Source of the DNA: Phyto melanocephala
Lineage: Eukaryota > Arthropoda > Insecta > Diptera > Rhinophoridae
Direction of reading: 5' to 3'
NCBI GenBank assembly: GCA_941918925.1
Contig: OW799233.1
Location: 111,907,833-111,971,832 of the forward strand
Length of the DNA: 64,000 nt
Shown here: in pieces, positions 58,814 through 64,000 of the stretch
Layout: every line of letters starts with the position of its first letter
How positions within the stretch are numbered: the first letter of the stretch is position 1
Notes under the pieces: generated by a model
Seen by the model: the letters and a program-made list of their open reading frames with translations, nothing else
Told to the model about the DNA's origin: nothing
The model's database searches: none
Program-made: the position numbers and the translations under genes

Positions 58814-60383
58814 ATACCCGCCACCAAAAAAATGGTGGGAGTATATTCATTTTGTCATTCCGTTTGTAACACATCGAAATATCCATTTTAGACCCCATAA
58901 AGTATATATATTCTGAATCAGGGTTTGATTTGATGACGATCTAGCTATGTCCGTCCGTCTGTCCGTATGTTAAAAGCACGATACAGGTCGCACCGAAAAA
59001 GCTAGGAGGCTCAAATTTTCCAGAATCTTTCTTATAGACAAGGCTTGTTTGGTATTGAAAATGGGCTATATCGGAATATTAGGAAGTGAGTTATAGCTCG
59101 GAATGCAAGAGTAGGTCGAAAAAACCGTGTCCTACGAACATCGAATAAAATGGTATTGTGTCCAAACGGATTAACGGACAGTCATGAAACTTCGAATATA
59201 TATTTCTCGAAACAAAACAATATTTCTCGCCACGCCCACTTTTACTCATTCGTAAAAATAGCTTTGACACGCCTACTATAACGCCCACTTTTCACGTTAT
59301 CTACCGTTAATGAAATGTTAAAGCTCATAAAACCGACAAAATTAGAGGTATGATGAGGAAATTTGCTACATATATCCTTCTAATCAATGTAGTTGTTGTG
59401 CCAAAAAGTTTAGGTGACACGCCCACTATAACGCCTACCTCTCATATAACGGGTTTTCTTAAATTCTTGTAATTTCTCTATTGACAAAGTTTTTGGGAAA
59501 ATAAAGAGCTATATTGAAATATCTAAGTTGAATTTATTAGCAGAAACTTTATTGACACGCCTACTTTAACGCCCACTTTCATTGAAAGACTACATTTACA
59601 AAAGCATTTTAGTAGCATAGTTATAAAGGGTGGTTAAATTTTAAGGGCTGATGTTGAATTCAAATAGAAAACAAATTATTTAGAAAATTATTATCATTTA
59701 TTTTTGTAATGGTAATATTTGTATGGTTCAATTATGTATTTAACAAAATATCGGCCAAATGGCCCCCCCATCCTTGGCGCCACTCCTCTATCTGATGGTC
59801 CAAATTTTCAATGACAATGTTGATGCTCAATTGTTGGGCACGATGATGAGTCGAGGTTGACTGCTCTTTTGCCACGTTATCGTGAAAAACAGCAATGTTT
59901 CCCATTCAACGAACTAAGATGGCATTCACAGATGTTTTCACATTTCGTACAGACCTGCTTTGCAGAAATTTAAATATTTTTTACAATTCTCCCGATTGTG
60001 GACGAATTCGAACGATTATGTTGACCAAAAGAATCACGAAGTGCACAAAATGCATTTTGATTTGAACGCCCATTTTTATAAAAATCTTTAATATTTAAAA
60101 GCGTTGCTCGATTGCGTATCTTTCCACGGTTCAAATTGAGTTAGTCTGAGATTGAGAAATGTCAAATGAAATACAAGAAAAAAGTCGAAGTTTAGATGTG
60201 GTTCACCTTAAACATGGGCCCTTAAAATTTAACCGCCCTCTACAAAGAAAGTGATATATATTTTATTATAAAGAGATTATTCTATAGCGATTAACAAAAC
60301 AATAAATATTGTGCTTTAAATGTACACAAAATTGGTGGTGGGTATAAAAGATTCGGCACGGCCGAATATAGTGCTCTTACTTG
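58814..60383 (-). mobile_element. Interspersed element family B, copy B4 (inner)
   Basis: Complete on the minus strand: 5' end CAAGTAAGAGCACTATATTC with palindrome ATTCGGCCGTGCCGAAT, and 3' hairpin CCACC/GGTGG followed by CGGGTATAAT. It carries GCCCACTTTTCACGTTATC, AACGCCCAC repeats, the CCGTCCGTCTGTCCG cluster and the mariner MITE (59636-60240). It has about one unit of the 287-bp array seen in B1. Confidence 0.9.
59636..60240 (-). mobile_element. Mariner-derived MITE (AGGGTGGTTAAATTTT TIR), copy 3
   Basis: TIRs AAGGGTGGTTAAATTTTAAG and the inverse of GAGGGCGGTTAAATTTTAAG, flanked by TA on both sides. The minus strand keeps NRATLLNIKDFYKNGRSNQN, then HNRSNSSTIGRIVKNI and CPTIEHQHCH, corresponding to the N-terminal helix-turn-helix of mariner-group transposases and a piece of the linker. 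It occupies the same family B site as in B1 and B3, so the insertion predates duplication of that family B lineage. Confidence 0.88.
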
Positions 60384-61496
60384 TTGATATTCGATCTGCG
60401 GGCGGAGGGGCGTGGCAAAACCCAATTTTCATATTGCACCACCAATGACATATACATATATTTATTTTGTTAACTTTTTTTATTTTTTTTTAAGCCGTTG
60501 TAATGTTTTTTAAAACGAGATATCAAACTCTTAAATAGGTTATGTAGTTCCGAAGATATTTACAAAATAATAATGATCCAATATCAAAATTTTTAATCTT
60601 TCGAAATGTTGCATTCAAAAATAATAAATATTTCAATAATAGTAAATAAATATAATTTGCAATTTGCCTTAAATACATGCGTTTCTTTTTTGATTGAGCC
60701 CATATCTACACCATATGTAAGTTATTCTGTAAAAAACTTTATGATAGGTATTCCATGAATTTTTATTTGAAGACCGTAAATTTCGTTAAAAGATCAATTT
60801 AAATCGTGTGGTAATACAACACTTATGTCAGTTTAGGGCCAGCAACACGGACCGGGTCAGCTAGTATAAGATAAATTTATTTGTAAAAGCTTTATTTACA
60901 CGTCTACTTTAACGCCCACTTTCGTTGAAAGTTTACTGAAATAAAATAAATAAATTGGTGGTGGGTTAAAAAACTCTGCACAGCCGAATATAGTGCTCTT
61001 ACTTGTTTTGATAAGTAGTCTATAGGAGCTCTATGTTTTTTAACATTTATTTATTTATTTTAATTTATTTAATATTTTTAAATGTGTATATATTTCATAC
61101 ACATCCTAAATTTAAAAATGAATAGAAACTCTTTCAGCAAGATGAAAATTTTTCAAACAAACGACTTTTAACCATAACATAATTGCGTCGTAACTGTACT
61201 TTTGTTGTACCATATATCTTATAAAATATCATGTAAATTTAAAATTTTGTTTTTGCAACGATATCGTCATAATTTTAAATAATAATAAAATATATGTATT
61301 AAAATATTAAAATTGGGTGCAAATACTAGATATTTTAGTTAAAAAATACTTGGCTAACGGAATAAAAAAAATATAGGAACAAAATTCAAAAAAAAACTAA
61401 TTTGTAATTGTTACATAGGACATACACGGTATATCACCATGTCACCATGAGGTTTAAGAATTTGATAACTTATTCGTCTCTGTATTTTATTTCAGA

Positions 61497-62164
61497 CTAG
61501 CTTGTGCCCGCGATTTCGTCTGCGTAGTTATCGGACTAAAAGGTAGACTTAGTATTAACAACAAAAATAAAAATATTTACAACACAAACAACCAGTTTAT
61601 GATGTGTGATGATGAGCTTGCCAACCACTTCACGTTATCTATATATATAAAAGTGAAACTCTGTGTGTGTGTGTGTGGTAGCTTTAGACTCCGAAACTGT
61701 AAAACCGATCGGGCTCAAACTTTGGTAAGTTGTTGTACACATACCAGGGAGTGTTTGTGGGTGAAAAAAGTGGGCGGGGCCACGCCCATAAAAAATTGGT
61801 TATCATTTTAAGCTACTTGCACATGACCGATTTTTCTGAAACTTTGCACACATATTGAGCTGTTATGACTTTACAATTTCGTTATTAGAAAAGTGGGCAG
61901 GGCCACGCCCATAAAAAAAATTATAATTTTTAGGTTTCTACACTTGATATTCAATAAAAATTCAGAATGCATTTTGATTCATTAAGGGGCGTAGCAACGC
62001 GCGCCGGGTTTGGCTAGTTATTTAATAAGAAGTAGCCTATGTGTTAATCTAGGTTGTTATCTATCTATGTGCTGAATTTCATTTGGTTCCGTTTGGCCGT
62101 TTTAGCGTGATTGAGTAACAAATATCCAAACATAAAAACATTCACATTTATTAAATTAGTAGGA
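61497..62164 (-). mobile_element. Lep1-like non-autonomous Helitron (outer)
   Basis: On the minus strand it starts TCCTACTAATTTAATAAATG and ends CTACGCAGACGAAATCGCGG, GCACAAG and CTAG, inserted between A (61496) and T (62165). The 3' end, with an imperfect CGCnGACGAAnTCGCG hairpin, and the block GTTACTCAATCACGC resemble the widespread insect Helitron-type family with GCCCGCGACTTCGTC ends. It is interrupted by a second Helitron (61638-62017). Confidence 0.75.
61638..62017 (+). mobile_element. Non-autonomous Helitron, 380 bp (inner)
   Basis: TCTATATATATAAAAGTGAA at the start, GGGGCGTAGCAACGCGCGCC, GGGTTTGG and CTAG at the end, inserted exactly between A (61637) and T (62018). GCGT/ACGC forms a short 3' hairpin. 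It is the same family as 38828-39889, sharing ACTCCGAAACTGTAAAACCG and ACATACCAGGGAGTGTTTG, so the helicase remnant there identifies this family too. A (TG)n run follows the 5' end. Confidence 0.9.
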
Positions 62165-62639
62165 TTATAAAATAAATAAAGTGGATATTTTTTCACTACA
62201 TTGCATCCATATGGTTACAATTAACTTTGGAGGCATCTAACAATATCATATTAATCACAAAGAGAAATATATATTTTACTATTTTTCATTTATAATTTTT
62301 TTTGTTTTAAAACTCATGAACGCATTGCGGATTTTGAAACATTGTATGTATGTAATGGTGCAACTCGTGTTTTCAATCCCAGTTTATGAGATTTTTAGCA
62401 ATGGGTTACGTTTTTTGTACTGAAAAAATAATATTTTTATAAAAATAAAAAAACCAAACATTGTATCAGGTAAAAAATCAATATGGTAGGAATAGACAAA
62501 CTTGATTTTCTTTTTTCTTTAAATAGAAATCAATTAGATTTGTAAAGTGGACTCTTTAAGTTTTTCGACCACTCATTCATTTAGTTTTATGTAACTCGTG
62601 GTTAGAATAAAGAACAGATCACGAAAGTAATAAGTTCAA

Positions 62640-62961
62640 AAACAAGTCAATGAACTTACTGAGCGTTCGTAATGATATTGCAAATGGTCATTTAGCTCAG
62701 TCAAATTAATAGGCATGCTTTCGTAAGCGTGGACGCCCTGCATTACTACCAAAATGAGAATATTCCTATCAGTCCAACGAAATATAAAGCTAAACCTTCA
62801 ATTTCTATTCGATATCATAGAAATCATCATTGACAAAAACATATGAAGGTCAAAGGATGTAAAGGACAAGCTGGAAACAGGTGTTCAAAGTGCAATATTT
62901 TTCTCTGCATTTCCAGTAGATCAAGCAATTGCTTCAAGGAATTGTATTATATATGAAATGA
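62640..62961 (+). pseudogene. piggyBac-like transposase C-terminal fragment
   Basis: Frameshifted plus-strand reading: KRGRPALLPK, ISPTKYKAKPSISIRYH, then (from 62844) MKVKGCKGQAGNRCSKCNIF, LCISS and NCFKEL to a stop. The pattern basic linker, then C, CxxC, xLC and NCF is the cysteine-rich C-terminal finger of piggyBac-family transposases. The DDE core is absent. No matching CCC TIR or TTAA site was recognised next to it, so it is an orphan fragment. Identification is by motif layout only. Confidence 0.6.
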
Positions 62962-62964
62962 ATA

Positions 62965-64000
62965 AAATTTTGGTAAGATATTTTCCAAATGGTACAGACA
63001 ATATAACAATTACAATAACGCTGCATAGTTAATAGCAATTATAAAGTCACAAATACAAACAGATATCATCAAAGTTATAAAATTACAGCTCAGTTATACA
63101 AAAATCTCCCACAGCTGTCTTTTAAAATTACCTTTCACACCGCCTTGAAATTAACAACATGTCCCATCCATTCAGCACAAGGGATCAACATTTTTAAAAA
63201 AGTAGACCCGCCACAATTATTAGCTGATCCAACGGACACTATAGTATCAACATTAGTAAACTATTTGAAATCCACTAAAATGTTTCACTACATTTAATTT
63301 GTACTCTTTTTATTTAAAAAAAAGTTTCAAAATATGTAAATAAGTATAACTCTATGAGCTGAAGGCTGAAGTCGCTAATGCTATATATGCAATTTAGTAT
63401 TAAGTTCTCTTACTTCTTCTTTAAAAACGTGGAAAGGGCGAAAATATTACAAAACCTTGTACATATAAAGTAAAAAATTTAAACGAGATTTATATTTCGT
63501 AAATCAAAAAAAAAATTTCAAAACTCATTATTTGAACATTAAAATTATATTCATAGTATTTATAACCTACACAATAATTTCGGTTCCATTCAGCCCTCAC
63601 AAACTGTGTGTAACGACCATATAATGACAATAGTTCTCCACTGACTACAATATTATAAAATGGTTTTAACAACTAAAAATTACTTGATATGTAGTTTATA
63701 ATTTTAAGAAAATTTTTTTCATATCCTATTCAATTTAATAACTTATATTTTTCCAAATAGAAGACTAACAAATATACCCTATTCAAACTTCCAAACACCG
63801 CAAGGACTCCCACTTTAGCGAAAATAGTAATACTCATACATTTATATGCTTATGTACATACAGATTTAACACGATTTTTTTCAAGTTATTTATAACAACA
63901 CATTTCCTTTAATACTATAATTAAATAAAGAAAAACTCCTGACAACTTTAGTTTGCTTTTAAAAAAATGTAACTTTTTATTTAAATTTAAATACTTAATA
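62965..64000. other. AT-rich stretch; short coding-like scrap near 63080-63295
   Basis: The plus strand around 63080-63295 reads KITAQLYKNLPQLSFKITFH, then HSAQGINIFKKVDPPQLLAD and TIVSTLVNYLKSTKMFHY before a stop. It is unusually free of stops and of balanced composition but matches nothing I know. The rest is AT-rich with no feature. Confidence 0.35.

Larger units (their letters stand above)
58713..60484 (+). repeat. 101-bp direct repeats flanking family B copy B4
   Basis: TTGATATTCGATCTGGGGGC through AACTTTTTTTATT occurs at 58713-58813 and at 60384-60484, about 90% identical. The repeats abut the family B element exactly on both sides and are part of the host Helitron. A normal target duplication is far shorter, so this is unusual. 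Confidence 0.88.
58577..60864 (+). mobile_element. Non-autonomous Helitron interrupted by family B
   Basis: Starts TCTCTATATATATAAAAGAG right after an A (58576) and ends GGACCGGGTCAGCTAG followed by T (60865): an A/T insertion with TC and CTAG ends. Interior landmarks are CGGCTCGGCCGATTTTAATG, GGGGCGGAGGGGCGTGGC near the start and GTGTTGTATTACCACACG-type sequence (inverse) near the end. Net Helitron length without the insertion and one copy of the duplication is about 620 bp. No coding. Confidence 0.85.
57720..61005 (-). mobile_element. Interspersed element family B, copy B0 (outer, split)
   Basis: The left part 57720-58576 and right part 60865-61005 are collinear family B sequence on the minus strand, with the 5' end CAAGTAAGAGCACTATATTC at 61005. 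The left part breaks inside ACTATATTGAAATA and the right resumes at the matching position (compare 59500-59535 of copy B4), so a Helitron (58577-60864) inserted here. The 3' hairpin at 57720 is degraded. Confidence 0.85.

Overview
This window is AT-rich (roughly 70% A+T by eye) animal DNA, most likely from a higher fly (Diptera). The clues are the mix of transposon families (hAT, Tc1/mariner, pogo/Tigger, piggyBac-like, Helitrons, several non-LTR retrotransposon fragments), a candidate 54-nt intron typical of flies, and many interspersed elements with GGGCGTGGC motifs and CAAGTAAGAG/GGGTATAAAA termini. The species cannot be fixed from the sequence alone. No intact host gene, tRNA or rRNA gene is supported. 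Nearly every recognisable protein signal is a decayed fragment of a mobile element. The one coding-like stretch I could not assign is 6192-6518.

Layout. 0.8-1.5 kb: three adjacent, unrelated minisatellites. 3.1-4.5 kb: mariner transposase scrap and an interspersed element of 'family A'. 6.2-8.8 kb: an unknown ORF, a non-LTR retrotransposon on the minus strand split by a second one on the plus strand, and a mariner-like transposase remnant. 10-11.6 kb: a hAT element with near-perfect 8-bp target duplications, carrying a family A copy. 13.6 kb: a 250-bp TAG microsatellite. 14.5 kb: a hammerhead-ribozyme-like module, with a second copy at 46.35 kb. 16-19.4 kb: a piggyBac-like MITE, then a 2.5-kb 'family B' element holding a mariner-derived MITE and an internal 287-bp tandem repeat. 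21.6-22.3 kb: an internally deleted mariner-like element. 24.1-26.3 kb: a Helitron with a 118-bp tandem array. 26.9-28.4 kb and 32.8-35.2 kb: two TIR elements of one family ('family C'); the second encloses a THAP-domain gene remnant. 36-44 kb: mariner and LINE fragments, a head-to-tail Helitron pair (one with a Helitron helicase C-terminus), a 118-bp-arm inverted repeat, and a LINE with an RNase H domain ending in CCTAA repeats. 46.5-48.1 kb: a tandem array of family A 5' ends. 51.2-53.2 kb: family A split by a pogo/Tigger-like element. 53.4-56.3 kb: two hAT elements, each with perfect 8-bp duplications. 57.7-61 kb: a four-level nest (family B > Helitron > family B > mariner MITE). 61.5-62.2 kb: a Helitron inside a Helitron. 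62.6 kb: a piggyBac-like transposase C-terminus.

How the parts relate. Families A, B and A' share terminal architecture: a 5' palindrome, a subterminal inverted repeat containing TATACCC, and a 3' hairpin ending GGGTATAAAA. This resembles non-autonomous Helentron/DINE-1-like elements, but that assignment is inference. The nesting gives a relative chronology of insertions. The most interesting signals are the two hammerhead-like modules, the THAP gene remnant inside an unassigned TIR family, the ~101-bp direct duplication abutting a family B insertion, the long inverted repeat at 41.8-42.2 kb, and the tRNA-like module inside family A.
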